A DNA stretch of 64,000 bases. It comes from Longimicrobium terrae. Lineage in GTDB: Bacteria; Gemmatimonadota; Gemmatimonadetes; Longimicrobiales; Longimicrobiaceae. The notes below the pieces were generated by a model that saw only the letters and a list, made by a program, of their open reading frames with translations, had not been told where the DNA came from and searched no databases. Shown here piece after piece: positions 49,069-57,276 of the stretch. Position 1 is the first letter of the stretch. Each line of letters starts with the position of its first letter. The stretch lies in assembly GCF_014202995.1 (NCBI RefSeq), contig NZ_JACHIA010000007.1:62001-126000 (forward strand). The letters are read 5' to 3'. The position numbers and the translations under genes are program-made.

Positions 49069-51093
49069 ATGCCCGACATCGCCGGTTACGTCATCGTCGG
49101 CAACCTTGCGCAGGCGGTGGGCGCGCTGGTGCTGGGGCTGCTTCTGCTGGGCTTTCACCGCCGCGACGAGCACGCGTGGACGCGCCACTGGGCGTGGTCG
49201 TGGCTGGCGCTGATGGTGTACCTGGCCGGCAGCGCCGCCGTCATCACCGCGCTGCGCCTTCCCGCCACGCACCCGCTGCGGCTGTCGCTCACCCTCGCCA
49301 GCCTGACCGGTGCGTACCTGCAGGTGGTGTGGCTGGTGGCGGGAAGCTGGGAAGTTCACACCGGGCGCACCCTTCCCGCGCGGCGCATGCGCGTCCTGGC
49401 GGGGGCGGCCGTGGCGGTGGCGCTGGCGTGCACGCTGGCGTACGTGGCGCCCAGGGAAGCCGCGGCGCAGCGGCACTTCATGCGCGTCGGCGTGCGGTCG
49501 CTGGTGCTGATGTGCGGGCTGCTGGCCTCGGCGCGGCTGGCGTGGCCCTCCGGCGGCGACGAGCGGCGGGCGGGGCGGCGGATGGCGGCTACCGGCTTCG
49601 TCCTGCTCGCGGCGCAGCAGGCTGTGTACGGCGGGCTGTCCATCGCCGGGCTGGGACGGAGCGAGCCGGCGTCGTGGACCGGGGTGCTGGGGACGGTGGA
49701 CTTTCTGCTGCAGTGGATCATCGGCCTTGGGATGGTGATGATCCTGCTGGAGCAGCAGCGGGCGGGGGCGCTGCGCAGCGCGGCGGACGCGGAGCGCCTC
49801 GCCTTTCACGATCCGCTCACCGGGCTCCCCAACCGCCGCCTGCTGCGCCAGCGGCTGCGCGCTTCCCTGTCGGGGGACGGGGGCGTGGGCGTCGCCTTTC
49901 TGGATCTGGACCGCTTCAAGGTCATCAACGACTCGCTGGGCCACGCCGCGGGGGATGATCTGCTGCGGCAGGCTGGGTCGCGCCTTCGCCTGGCGGTGCC
50001 GGACGAGGCCACGGTGTCGCGGCTGGGCGGCGACGAGTTCGTCCTCGTCCTTCCCGGCGTGGCGGACGGGGCGGAGTGCGGCGCGGCGGTTCGGCGGGCG
50101 CTGGACACGCTGCGGGCGCCGTTTCTGATCGCCGGGCACGAGCTGTTCGTCACCGCCTCCGCGGGGATCAGCGTGGCGCCGGCGGACGGGGTGGACGCGG
50201 ACGCGCTGGTGCGGCAGGCGGACTTGGCCATGTACCGCGCCAAGGCCGAGCGCATCGGGGGCGTCGCCTTTTTCACGCCCGAGATGCACCGGCAGGCGCG
50301 CGAACGGCTGGAAACGGAAACCGAACTGCGCCGCGCGCTGGCGGAGGACCAGCTGGTTCTGGTGTACCAGCCGGTGGTGGACGTGGGCTCGGGGCGGGTC
50401 TGGGGGGTAGAGGCGCTGCTGCGGTGGCGGCATCCCCGCCGCGGGCTGCTGGCGCCGTCCGAGTTTCTGGCCGTGGCCGAGGCGGCGGGGCTCATCGTCC
50501 CCATCGGCGCGTGGGCGCTGCGTACGGCGTGCGCGCGGGCGGCGGCGTGGCCGGCCACCTCCGGCGAGGGCGCGCCGCGGGTGATGGTGAACCTGAGCGC
50601 GCGGCAGTTTCTGGAGCCGGATCTGCCGTGCACCATCACCGGCGCGCTGGCGGACGCGGGGCTGGCGCCGGGGCGGCTGGAGCTTGAGATCACCGAAAGC
50701 ATGGCGATGGAGGACGTCGCGGCGACCGAGGCCGTGCTGCGCGCGCTCAAGGACGCCGGCGTGCGCATTTCCATCGACGACTTCGGCACGGGATACTCGT
50801 CGTTCGAGTACCTGCGGCGCTTTCCCATCGACACGCTCAAGGTGGACCGCGGGTTCGTGGCGCAGGTGGAGGAGCGCGGCGGCGACGCGGAAATCGTGGC
50901 CGCGATCGTGGCGATGGCGCACCGGCTGGGGCTGGTGGTGATCGGCGAGGGCGTGGAGACCGCGGGACAGCTCGCCTTTCTGCGCGAGCAGGGGTGCGAC
51001 GCGGTGCAGGGCTATCTGGTCGCGCGGCCCATGAGCGGCGAGGAGATGGATCTGTTTCTCGCCCGGCCGCTGGCGGGAATGGGCGGGGGATGA
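49069..51093 (+). CDS. Membrane GGDEF-EAL cyclic-di-GMP protein
   Basis: The 674-residue protein has about seven N-terminal membrane helices (about 1-225). A GGDEF domain follows with DPLTGLPNRR and intact LGGDEF. An EAL domain (about 420-665) has EALLRW, NLSARQF, ELEITES, IDDFGTGYSS, LKVDRGF and GEGVET, so both catalytic sites look intact. No RxxD inhibitory site precedes GGDEF. It could both make and degrade c-di-GMP, with the membrane part sensing a signal. The start at 49069 is where the first helix begins. It begins 79 bases after the glutamate dehydrogenase. Confidence 0.92.
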   Translation: MPDIAGYVIVGNLAQAVGALVLGLLLLGFHRRDEHAWTRHWAWSWLALMVYLAGSAAVITALRLPATHPLRLSLTLASLTGAYLQVVWLVAGSWEVHTGRTLPARRMRVLAGAAVAVALACTLAYVAPREAAAQRHFMRVGVRSLVLMCGLLASARLAWPSGGDERRAGRRMAATGFVLLAAQQAVYGGLSIAGLGRSEPASWTGVLGTVDFLLQWIIGLGMVMILLEQQRAGALRSAADAERLAFHDPLTGLPNRRLLRQRLRASLSGDGGVGVAFLDLDRFKVINDSLGHAAGDDLLRQAGSRLRLAVPDEATVSRLGGDEFVLVLPGVADGAECGAAVRRALDTLRAPFLIAGHELFVTASAGISVAPADGVDADALVRQADLAMYRAKAERIGGVAFFTPEMHRQARERLETETELRRALAEDQLVLVYQPVVDVGSGRVWGVEALLRWRHPRRGLLAPSEFLAVAEAAGLIVPIGAWALRTACARAAAWPATSGEGAPRVMVNLSARQFLEPDLPCTITGALADAGLAPGRLELEITESMAMEDVAATEAVLRALKDAGVRISIDDFGTGYSSFEYLRRFPIDTLKVDRGFVAQVEERGGDAEIVAAIVAMAHRLGLVVIGEGVETAGQLAFLREQGCDAVQGYLVARPMSGEEMDLFLARPLAGMGGG

Positions 51094-51426
51094 ACGGAAA
51101 CGGATCTCACGCGGAGGCCGCGGGGGTTCGCGGAGGTCGCGGGGAGATTCGGTGGATGGGCGGGCGCCTGCGGGTGCCCGCCTTTTTTTTCGGATGATGG
51201 GGATGATGGGACGATCGGGATGCCGGGATGAGTGGACGACGGAGGGGATCAACGGGATCGACGGATGACCGACGCATAGATGATCGACAATGGATGATCC
51301 GGCGATGGATTGATCCGCTGATGGAAGGATCCACTGATGGAAGGATCCACTGATGGAAGGATCCACTGATGGGACCGCGGCGGCGGGCGGATTGCAGTCT
51401 CCGCCGGGCAACTTTCGACGGGATGG
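51094..51426. other. Intergenic region with 16-bp tandem repeats
   Basis: This 333-base gap contains GATGATGGG and ATGATCGAC short-word repeats from about 51195, then a clean tandem array at 51312-51374. No coding sequence was found. Confidence 0.5.
51312..51374 (+). repeat. 16-bp tandem repeat, nearly four copies
   Basis: The unit GATCCACTGATGGAAG is present at 51312 (one change), 51328, 51344 and 51360 (15 bases, last copy altered). There are no spacers. Confidence 0.9.
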
Positions 51427-52308
51427 ATGACGATGAGGATCGCGTTTCTGGGGATGGGTGCCATGGGCGCGCCGATGGCCCGCAACCTGATCGCCCCCGG
51501 GCACACGCTCGTGGCGTGGAACCGCACCCGCGCCGCCGCCGATGCGCTCGCGGCGGATGGCGCCGGGGTGGCGGAAAGCGTGGCGCAGGCGGTGCGGGGC
51601 GCGGACGCGGCCATCACCATGCTCGCGGACGACGCGGCGGTGGAGGCGGTCGTGCGCGGCGGGCTGCTGGACGCGCTGGAGGACGGCGCGGTGCACGTGT
51701 GCATGAGCACCATCAGCGTGGCGCTCTCGTCGGAACTGGCGCGGCTGCACGGGGAACGCGGGCAGGCATACGTGGCCGCTCCCGACTTCGGGCGGCCGGA
51801 CGCGGCGGCGGAGCGGCGCCTCAAGATCGTGGCGTCCGGCGCCGCGGAGGCGGTGGAGCGCTGCCGGCCGCTCTTTGACGCGCTCGCCGCGCAGACTTTT
51901 TACGCCGGGGCTGAGCCGTCCGCCGCGCACGTCATCAAGCTCTGCGGCAACTTTCTGATTGCGTCCATGATCGAGTGCCTGGGCGAAACGTTCGCGCTGG
52001 CCCGCAAGTCGGGGGTGGAGCCCGCGGTGCTGAACGAAGTGCTGTCGGGAACGGTGCTGGGCTCGCCCATCTTTCCCGGCTACGCCAGGCTGATCGCGGG
52101 GGATGACTTCGACCCGCCTGGCTTCCGCATGCGGCTGGGGCTCAAGGACGTGCGGCTGGTGCAGGCCGCCGCCGAGGCCGCGCAGGTGCCCATGCCCGTC
52201 GCCGGTATTCTGCACGACCGCTTTCTGGGCGGCGTGGCGCGCGGCCGCGGCGACCACGACTGGGCCTCCGCCGCCCGCCTCATCGCCGAGGACGCGGGGC
52301 TGGGCTGA
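51427..52308 (+). CDS. Beta-hydroxyacid dehydrogenase family (3-hydroxyisobutyrate dehydrogenase-like)
   Basis: The 293-residue protein has the N-terminal nucleotide site GMGAMGAPMARNL (9-21), the substrate segment MSTISV near 93-98, and the catalytic lysine K171 in VIKLCGNF. It could be a 3-hydroxyisobutyrate, tartronate-semialdehyde or succinate-/glyoxylate-semialdehyde reductase. The semialdehyde dehydrogenase gene that follows makes the last plausible. WNRTR at 31-35 suggests NADPH preference, but this is inference. The start could also be the ATG at 51433. Confidence 0.88.
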   Translation: MTMRIAFLGMGAMGAPMARNLIAPGHTLVAWNRTRAAADALAADGAGVAESVAQAVRGADAAITMLADDAAVEAVVRGGLLDALEDGAVHVCMSTISVALSSELARLHGERGQAYVAAPDFGRPDAAAERRLKIVASGAAEAVERCRPLFDALAAQTFYAGAEPSAAHVIKLCGNFLIASMIECLGETFALARKSGVEPAVLNEVLSGTVLGSPIFPGYARLIAGDDFDPPGFRMRLGLKDVRLVQAAAEAAQVPMPVAGILHDRFLGGVARGRGDHDWASAARLIAEDAGLG

Positions 52309-52437
52309 CCAGGATGCGCATCGCGCAGCCAGACGGGTGACGCGCGGCACCCATTCTGCTGCTTCCGCGCGGCTTCCGGACGGACTCCTCCCCGCGGGCG
52401 GAGTCCGTCCCCGTTTTCCCGGCCGCCGTTTGGAACG

Positions 52438-53835
52438 ATGCCCATCGCCACCATCAGCCCCGTCACCGGGGAAACGCTCCGGACTTTTGACGCGCTCACG
52501 CCGGAGCAGATCGAGCAGAAGCTGCAGCGGGCCGCCAACGCGTTTCGCTCCCACCGGCGCACGAGCATGGCGGAGCGCGCCGAGCGGATGCGCCGCGCGG
52601 GCGAGATCCTGGAGGCGGATAAGGACCGTTTGGGCCGCCTGATGACGACGGAGATGGGCAAGACGCTGGCGTCCGCCGTCGCCGAGGTGGAAAAGTGCGC
52701 GTGGGTGTGCCGCCACTACGCGGAGCACGCGGCGGGGATGCTGGCCCCGCGCCCTGTGGACGTGGGCAAAGCGCGCGGCGAGATCCATTTTCTGCCGCTG
52801 GGCGCCGTGCTGGCCATTATGCCGTGGAATTTTCCGCTGTGGCAGGTGTTCCGCTTCGCCGCGCCGGCGCTGATGGCGGGAAACGTGGGGCTGCTGAAGC
52901 ACGCGTCCAATGTGCCGCAGAGCGCGCTGGCCATTGAAGACGTGTTCGCGCGCGCCGGATTCGCCGAGGGTGTGTTCCAGACGCTGCTCATCGGCTCGGA
53001 CGCGGTGGGCGGCCTGCTGGACGACCCGCGCGTGGCCGCGGCGACGCTCACCGGCAGCACGCCCGCCGGGCAGAGCGTGGCGGAGCGGGCCGGGCGCAAT
53101 CTCAAGAAGACGGTGCTGGAGCTGGGCGGCAGCGATCCGTTCATCGTCATGCCCAGCGCGGACCTGCGCGCGGCGGCGCGGACGGCGGCCAAGGCGCGCT
53201 GCATCAACAACGGCCAGTCGTGCATCGCGGCCAAGCGCTTTATCGTGCACCAGGACGCGGCGGACGAGTTCGAGCGGCACTTCGTGCGGGAGATGGAGGC
53301 GCTGCGCGTGGGCGATCCCATGCAGGACGGCGTGGACATCGGGCCGCTGGCCACGGCAAGCATCCGCGACGAGGTGGACGAGCAGGTGCGCAGGTCGGTG
53401 GAGGCGGGCGCGCGGCTCGTCACCGGCGGAAAGAGGATGGACGGGCCGGGCTTCTTCTATCCCCCCACCATTCTGGCGGACATCCCGGAAAGCGCGCCGG
53501 CGTACCGGGAAGAGGTGTTCGGCCCCGTGGCCCTGCTGTTTCGCGCCACGGACGTGGATGACGCCATCCGCCTGGCCAACGACTCGGACTTCGGGCTGGG
53601 GAGCAGCGTGTGGACCACGGACGAGGGGGAACGCGCGCGCTTCGTAACGGAGATCGAGGCGGGGATGACGTTCGTGAACGCGATGGTCTCGTCTGATCCG
53701 CGGCTGCCGTTCGGCGGGGTGAAGCAGTCCGGGTACGGGCGGGAACTGGCGGAGTTCGGCATCCACGAATTCGTGAACGTAAAGTCCGTCTGGATCCAGG
53801 AAACTCCGCCGGACGACCATCCGGCGGCGGAGTAG
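52438..53835 (+). CDS. NAD(P)-dependent succinate-semialdehyde-type dehydrogenase
   Basis: The 465-residue protein has the aldehyde dehydrogenase residues N131 (PWNFP), E228 (LELGGSDPFIV) and catalytic C262 (NNGQSCIAAKRF). It has the compact length and LPLGAVLAIMPWNFPLWQV pattern of the succinate-semialdehyde dehydrogenase subgroup, oxidising the semialdehyde to succinate. It lies 129 bases after a beta-hydroxyacid dehydrogenase gene. With the upstream glutamate dehydrogenase it suggests a glutamate/4-aminobutyrate catabolic region. The substrate is inferred from family resemblance. Confidence 0.9.
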   Translation: MPIATISPVTGETLRTFDALTPEQIEQKLQRAANAFRSHRRTSMAERAERMRRAGEILEADKDRLGRLMTTEMGKTLASAVAEVEKCAWVCRHYAEHAAGMLAPRPVDVGKARGEIHFLPLGAVLAIMPWNFPLWQVFRFAAPALMAGNVGLLKHASNVPQSALAIEDVFARAGFAEGVFQTLLIGSDAVGGLLDDPRVAAATLTGSTPAGQSVAERAGRNLKKTVLELGGSDPFIVMPSADLRAAARTAAKARCINNGQSCIAAKRFIVHQDAADEFERHFVREMEALRVGDPMQDGVDIGPLATASIRDEVDEQVRRSVEAGARLVTGGKRMDGPGFFYPPTILADIPESAPAYREEVFGPVALLFRATDVDDAIRLANDSDFGLGSSVWTTDEGERARFVTEIEAGMTFVNAMVSSDPRLPFGGVKQSGYGRELAEFGIHEFVNVKSVWIQETPPDDHPAAE

Positions 53836-54374
53836 GGCGCGTTGGGGGCTTGGGTGAATCCGGCGGGCTGGCGCGACTGAAGTCGCGGCAACAACGGCGC
53901 GAAGTCCGCCTGCGCGGACTGTGGGGCGGGCATTGGTTCGTTTCGGTGAGCACCGCGCGTCCGCCATCCAGGAGCGAATGAATTCGCCGCTGGAAAAGCA
54001 CGAAGTCCGCCTGCGCGGACTGTGGCCACGGCTTCCGGTGTGTCGTCCCGGTGACCGTTCGGGAGAGGGCTCGCTTTCGCGGTTGAGCAAGCTCGGTCGC
54101 GCGCAGGGCAGCGGCACGGACGAAAGGTGCGGAGCGTCGGTTCTCCCGTCGGGCCGGCGCCGACCGCGCACGGCCGTCTATCGGGCACGGACGTTCATCG
54201 ACCAGGTAACGATCCGCTGATCAACCGGGAAATCTGGCGGATGGACGCCGCACGCGGGCCGCGGAGGGCTGGGACGGGCTTGGCGGGCGAGGCGCGAATG
54301 CCTACGTTTATCCGTCTGTTTGCGCAGTTGAACACCGCGCCGGCCCCACCTCTCCCGCCGGGACCCGCACCCCC
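53836..54374. other. Intergenic region with module B repeats
   Basis: This 539-base gap contains two module B copies and a joined module C end (53878-54021), then ordinary GC-rich sequence up to the DUF3667 gene. No gene was recognised. Confidence 0.55.
53878..54021 (+). repeat. Interspersed repeat, rearranged modules B-C-B
   Basis: A module B copy (GCGCGAAGTCCGCCTGCGCG) ends at 53921. At 53972 the tail of a reversed module C (GAGCGAATGAATTCGCCGCT) runs directly into a second module B (AAGCACGAAGTCCGCCTGCG). This shows that the modules can recombine. Confidence 0.8.
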
Positions 54375-55517
54375 ATGTCCGACCCCATCCATCCACCCCG
54401 ACAGGACCCCGGCCCGCACGCCTCGTCCGGCGGGCTGGACACCGCCGCGCCCCCGCTTTCCGAACCCGCGCCCGCCCGCCCCCGGACAGCGGTGCGCAAC
54501 CGCTGGTGGTCGCCCGACACGCGGCGCACGCCGGACCGGCCCTGCCTGAACTGCGGCAACGCGGTGTCGGGCAACTTCTGCCCCAATTGCGGGCAGCGGA
54601 AGGCGGACGTGCGCGTCTCGCTGCGCCGCATGATGATGGAGGTGCTGGATGACCAGCTTTCGCTGAACTCCGCCCTCCCGCGCACCATGGGCGCGCTGCT
54701 GTTCCGCCCCGGGCACCTGACGTCGGAATACGTGCAGGGGCGCATCGTGCGCTACATCCCGCCGTTTCGCATCTACCTGGTCGCGTCCCTGCTGTTTTTC
54801 ATCGTTCTGCCGTGGGTGCTGAACGTGGACCGCATCGCCGACCAGACGCGCGAGGCCCGGCTCAAGGCGCAGGCGGAAGATTCCATCGCCGCGGCGCACA
54901 AGGCTGATTCGCTGCGCCTGGCCGGCCGCTCCGTCCGCCGCCCCGCCACGGCCGCCGCCGCCGCGCCGGCGGATGGCGATGAAGACGACGAGGGACTGGC
55001 GGGAGTGCGGAGCACCCGCAACGGCCCGCAGCTCAACTTGGCCGTCAAGGACACCACCCAGGTGCCGGCGCTGCTGAAGCCGCTCAACCGGCACATGCTG
55101 GCCACCGAAGCGCGGCTGGAAGCCATGCCGACGGAAGAAGTGCTTCGCCTGGCCATGCGCGAGTTTCTGCAGAACCTGCCCACCGGCGTGTTTCTGCTGA
55201 TGCCCGTGTTCGCCATGATCCTCAAGGTGCTGTACTTTCGGCGAAAGCGGTTCTACGTGGAGCACTTCGTCTTTGCGCTGCACGTGCACGGCTTTGCGTT
55301 CCTGCTGTTCACCGCCATGCTCCTGGCCCCGTGGACGTGGCTGAACCCGGTGCTGCAGCTGTGGTTTGCCATCTACCTGTACTGGGCCATGAAGCGCGTC
55401 TACGGCCAGGGGTGGATGCGAACGCTGATGAAATACGGGGTGCTGGTGTCCACCTACATGGTGATCATGCTGTTCGAGATGCTGGGCGTGGGGCTGGCGA
55501 CCGCGTTCATGATGTAG
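54375..55517 (+). CDS. DUF3667 membrane protein with zinc ribbon
   Basis: The 380-residue protein has a disordered N-terminus and then a zinc ribbon (about 57-75, CLNCGNAVSGNFCPNCGQ). A conserved RPGHLTSEYVQGRIVRYIPP segment leads into the first membrane helix. A long loop (about 155-255) and three to four C-terminal helices (GVFLLMPVFAMILKVLYF, FVFALHVHGFAFLLFTAML, ILYW-type segment, VLVSTYMVIMLFEMLGVG) follow. This is the DUF3667 layout; function unknown. A terminator follows at 55542. Confidence 0.9.
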   Translation: MSDPIHPPRQDPGPHASSGGLDTAAPPLSEPAPARPRTAVRNRWWSPDTRRTPDRPCLNCGNAVSGNFCPNCGQRKADVRVSLRRMMMEVLDDQLSLNSALPRTMGALLFRPGHLTSEYVQGRIVRYIPPFRIYLVASLLFFIVLPWVLNVDRIADQTREARLKAQAEDSIAAAHKADSLRLAGRSVRRPATAAAAAPADGDEDDEGLAGVRSTRNGPQLNLAVKDTTQVPALLKPLNRHMLATEARLEAMPTEEVLRLAMREFLQNLPTGVFLLMPVFAMILKVLYFRRKRFYVEHFVFALHVHGFAFLLFTAMLLAPWTWLNPVLQLWFAIYLYWAMKRVYGQGWMRTLMKYGVLVSTYMVIMLFEMLGVGLATAFMM

Positions 55518-55541
55518 CCCGCGCTTCTTTTCGGATGAACG

Positions 55542-55579
55542 AACGCCCCCGGCGCAGCAGGCGCGCCGGGGGCGTTTTT
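55542..55579 (+). terminator. Rho-independent terminator after DUF3667 gene
   Basis: A perfect 13-base stem AACGCCCCCGGCG / CGCCGGGGGCGTT runs into TTTTT, 25 bases past the stop codon. Confidence 0.92.
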
Positions 55580-55597
55580 CCGTCACAGGCCGCAGGA

Positions 55598-56080
55598 TTA
55601 CCTGCGGGGTCCCACCAGCCATTTGGCGACGGCGGTGGCCACCACGTCGCCCGCCTGGTCGCGGATGCTGGTGACGACCTCGATCTCACGCTCCTCGTTG
55701 CTTTCCAGCACGGGCGCGTTGGCTTCGGCGGTCAGCGTGCCGCGCGCCTTCTTGGTGTATTCGATGGACAGCCCCTTGAGGATGGAGCGCGCGTCCGGCC
55801 GCATTCCAAAGTTCAGGGCCAGACCGGTGCTGAGCTCGGCCAGGTTCATCATGGCGATGGCGTGCACGGAGCGCAGATGGTTGCGCACGCGGCGGCGGTC
55901 GCGCAGCGTGGCGCGTGCGTAGCCGGGGCGCAGTTCCTCTACCCGTGCGCCCATGGAGCCGGTGTAGGGCACGATTCGCCCCAGCATCCAGCTGAACATC
56001 GCCTTGCCGCCGGGGCGGCCGCTGAGCCGCTCCCAGTTCTGCCGGATGGCTGCTTCCGGGGTGGTTGCCGTATTCGCCAT
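55598..56080 (-). CDS. Hotdog-fold thioesterase-like protein (DUF4442)
   Basis: The 160-residue protein matches the DUF4442 / PaaI-like hotdog family: GRIVPYTGSMGARVEELRPG, YARATLRDRRRVRNHLRSVH, AIAMMNLAELSTGLALNFGM. It would hydrolyse acyl-CoA or a related thioester in the cytoplasm. The conserved NHLxxVHAxAxxNLAE block that forms the active site is intact. The start at 56080 is set by homology; the frame is open to 56284. It is convergent with the DUF3667 gene, whose terminator lies between them. Confidence 0.85.
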   Translation of the reverse strand: MANTATTPEAAIRQNWERLSGRPGGKAMFSWMLGRIVPYTGSMGARVEELRPGYARATLRDRRRVRNHLRSVHAIAMMNLAELSTGLALNFGMRPDARSILKGLSIEYTKKARGTLTAEANAPVLESNEEREIEVVTSIRDQAGDVVATAVAKWLVGPRR

Positions 56081-56274
56081 GCAGGGCCGTGGTAGGCAGA
56101 GGGGGAACGCGCGGCGGACCGGTTTCCGCCCGCGGTGCATCATGCTGCGCTGGCGCTGACGATACCGCCACCACGCCTTTCCCGTCCAGAGCGGGGCGTG
56201 TGGAGGCGGCTGGTTCCGCGGGAGTGGCCGGGCTGTTCGGTGGATGTTAAAGATCGGTGCGCGTCCGTCGGCTG

Positions 56275-56348
56275 TGGCCCTCACCCCGCGTGCTGCGCAC
56301 GACGACCCTCTCCCACGAACGGATGTGGGAGAGGGAGCACACCCCAGT
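56275..56348 (+). repeat. Interspersed repeat, module A
   Basis: TGGCCCTCACCCCGCGTGCT with the CCTCTCCCAC / GTGGGAGAGG palindrome, ending GGAGCACACCCCAG. It differs from the copies at 22264 and 59852 at only a few positions. Confidence 0.85.
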
Positions 56349-56367
56349 ATCGTGTGCGACCTGCACG

Positions 56368-56447
56368 CAGTTGAAGCCCCGAGCCTGGACGCGCCAGCGG
56401 CCGGGAGTCGGGGCTTCCCGCTTGTTGAGCGGCGGATTCATTCGCTC
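56368..56447 (+). repeat. Interspersed repeat, module C
   Basis: CAGTTGAAGCCCCGAGCC to GAGCGGCGGATTCATTCGCTC, with a variable centre (GGACGCGCCAGCGGCCGGGA). Confidence 0.85.
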
Positions 56448-56506
56448 AACAGACTTTGCGCAGGACGATACTCTTCGTCCCGCACCGATCCCTCCGCCCC
56501 GCCATC

Positions 56507-56570
56507 AACCCTCCCCCAGTCCGTTTTGGGGGAGGGTGGGCGAGTAGTACGAGCCCGGGTGGGGGCCGCC
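56507..56570 (+). repeat. Interspersed repeat, module D
   Basis: AACCCTCCCCCAGTCCGTTT then TGGGGGAGGGTGGGCGAGTA and GTACGAGCCCGGGTGGGGGC, nearly identical to the copies at 22598 and 60183. Confidence 0.85.
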
Positions 56571-56649
56571 TGTGAAGCCCGCCCGCAGCGATCCCACTGG
56601 ACGACGGTCCGGGGATCGTCTACCATCCCGTCCAGCGAAGCATCAACCC

Positions 56650-57102
56650 ATGCCAACGACGGAGTCGCAGATGCCTCAGGGAGTGCCGGTGGAGTACCCG
56701 ATCGAGGTCACGTGGGAGGGCGGAATGCGCTACCGCGGCGGTCCCGCCGGCGGCCCCACGCTCGTGGTGGACGGCGAGCGGCAGGCGGCGCCCAGCCCCG
56801 TCGACACGCTGATCATCGCGCTGGCGTCGTGCTCCGCCATTGACGTGGTGGACTACCTGGAAAAGCGCCGCACCCCACCGTCCTCCATGCGCGTCTCCGT
56901 CCAGTTTTCCCGCGCGGAATCGCCGCCGCGCCGTGTGACCCAGGCGCGGCTCACCTTTCACGTCGCGGTGGATTCGCCGCGCGAGCACGTGGAGCGCGCC
57001 GCCCAGCTCTCGTTCGACAAGTACTGCTCCGTCGCCACGTCGCTGGCCACGGACACGGAACTGTCGTTCGACATCGACCTGAGCCCCGCCTCCGCCGGCT
57101 GA
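56650..57102 (+). CDS. OsmC family peroxidase-like protein
   Basis: The 150-residue protein has the OsmC fold with both redox cysteines, C61 (ALASCSAIDVV) and C125 (KYCSVATSL). SPVDTLIIALASC is the family signature. It should reduce organic hydroperoxides in the cytoplasm using dihydrolipoamide- or thiol-type reductants, or act in a related redox role. The start at 56650 follows the family N-terminus; the frame is open to 56572. A terminator follows. The thioredoxin operon is nearby on the other strand. Confidence 0.9.
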   Translation: MPTTESQMPQGVPVEYPIEVTWEGGMRYRGGPAGGPTLVVDGERQAAPSPVDTLIIALASCSAIDVVDYLEKRRTPPSSMRVSVQFSRAESPPRRVTQARLTFHVAVDSPREHVERAAQLSFDKYCSVATSLATDTELSFDIDLSPASAG

Positions 57103-57140
57103 CCCGGTCCTTCGAGATTCCGCTCTCCGCGAGCGAACGA

Positions 57141-57173
57141 GCGCCTCCGGGACGTCTGTCCCGGAGGCGCTTT
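57141..57173 (+). terminator. Terminator after the OsmC gene
   Basis: A 13-base stem GCGCCTCCGGGAC / GTCCCGGAGGCGC with a 4-base loop is followed by TTTG, 38 bases past the stop codon. Confidence 0.85.
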
Positions 57174-57276
57174 GTCGAGGACCCAGGTGGTCGTGGACGC
57201 CGGAGACGTGCATCATCCGCCACGATGGACATCCGAGCGCCCACGCCCGATCAGCCATCTCCGCCCGGCGATCACT

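Larger units (their letters stand above)
56081..56649. other. Intergenic region with the A-C-D repeat modules
   Basis: This 569-base gap holds modules A (56275), C (56368) and D (56507) in the same order as at 22.3 and 59.9 kb. Module B is missing here. Unique sequence between C and D differs from that at the other loci. Confidence 0.6.

Noticed and set aside
43623-49079. 1818-residue open frame antisense to the glutamate dehydrogenase gene
   Set aside because: It is Arg/His/Gln/Ala-rich without any domain, and mirrors a well-supported gene. High GC at third positions removes antisense stops.
51312-51374. Possible CRISPR array
   Set aside because: The 16-base units are directly adjacent with no spacers, and there are no cas genes.
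48565-54171. 1868-residue open frame on the minus strand
   Set aside because: It runs across the end of the glutamate dehydrogenase gene, three other real genes and two repeat gaps; composition is that of a shadow frame.
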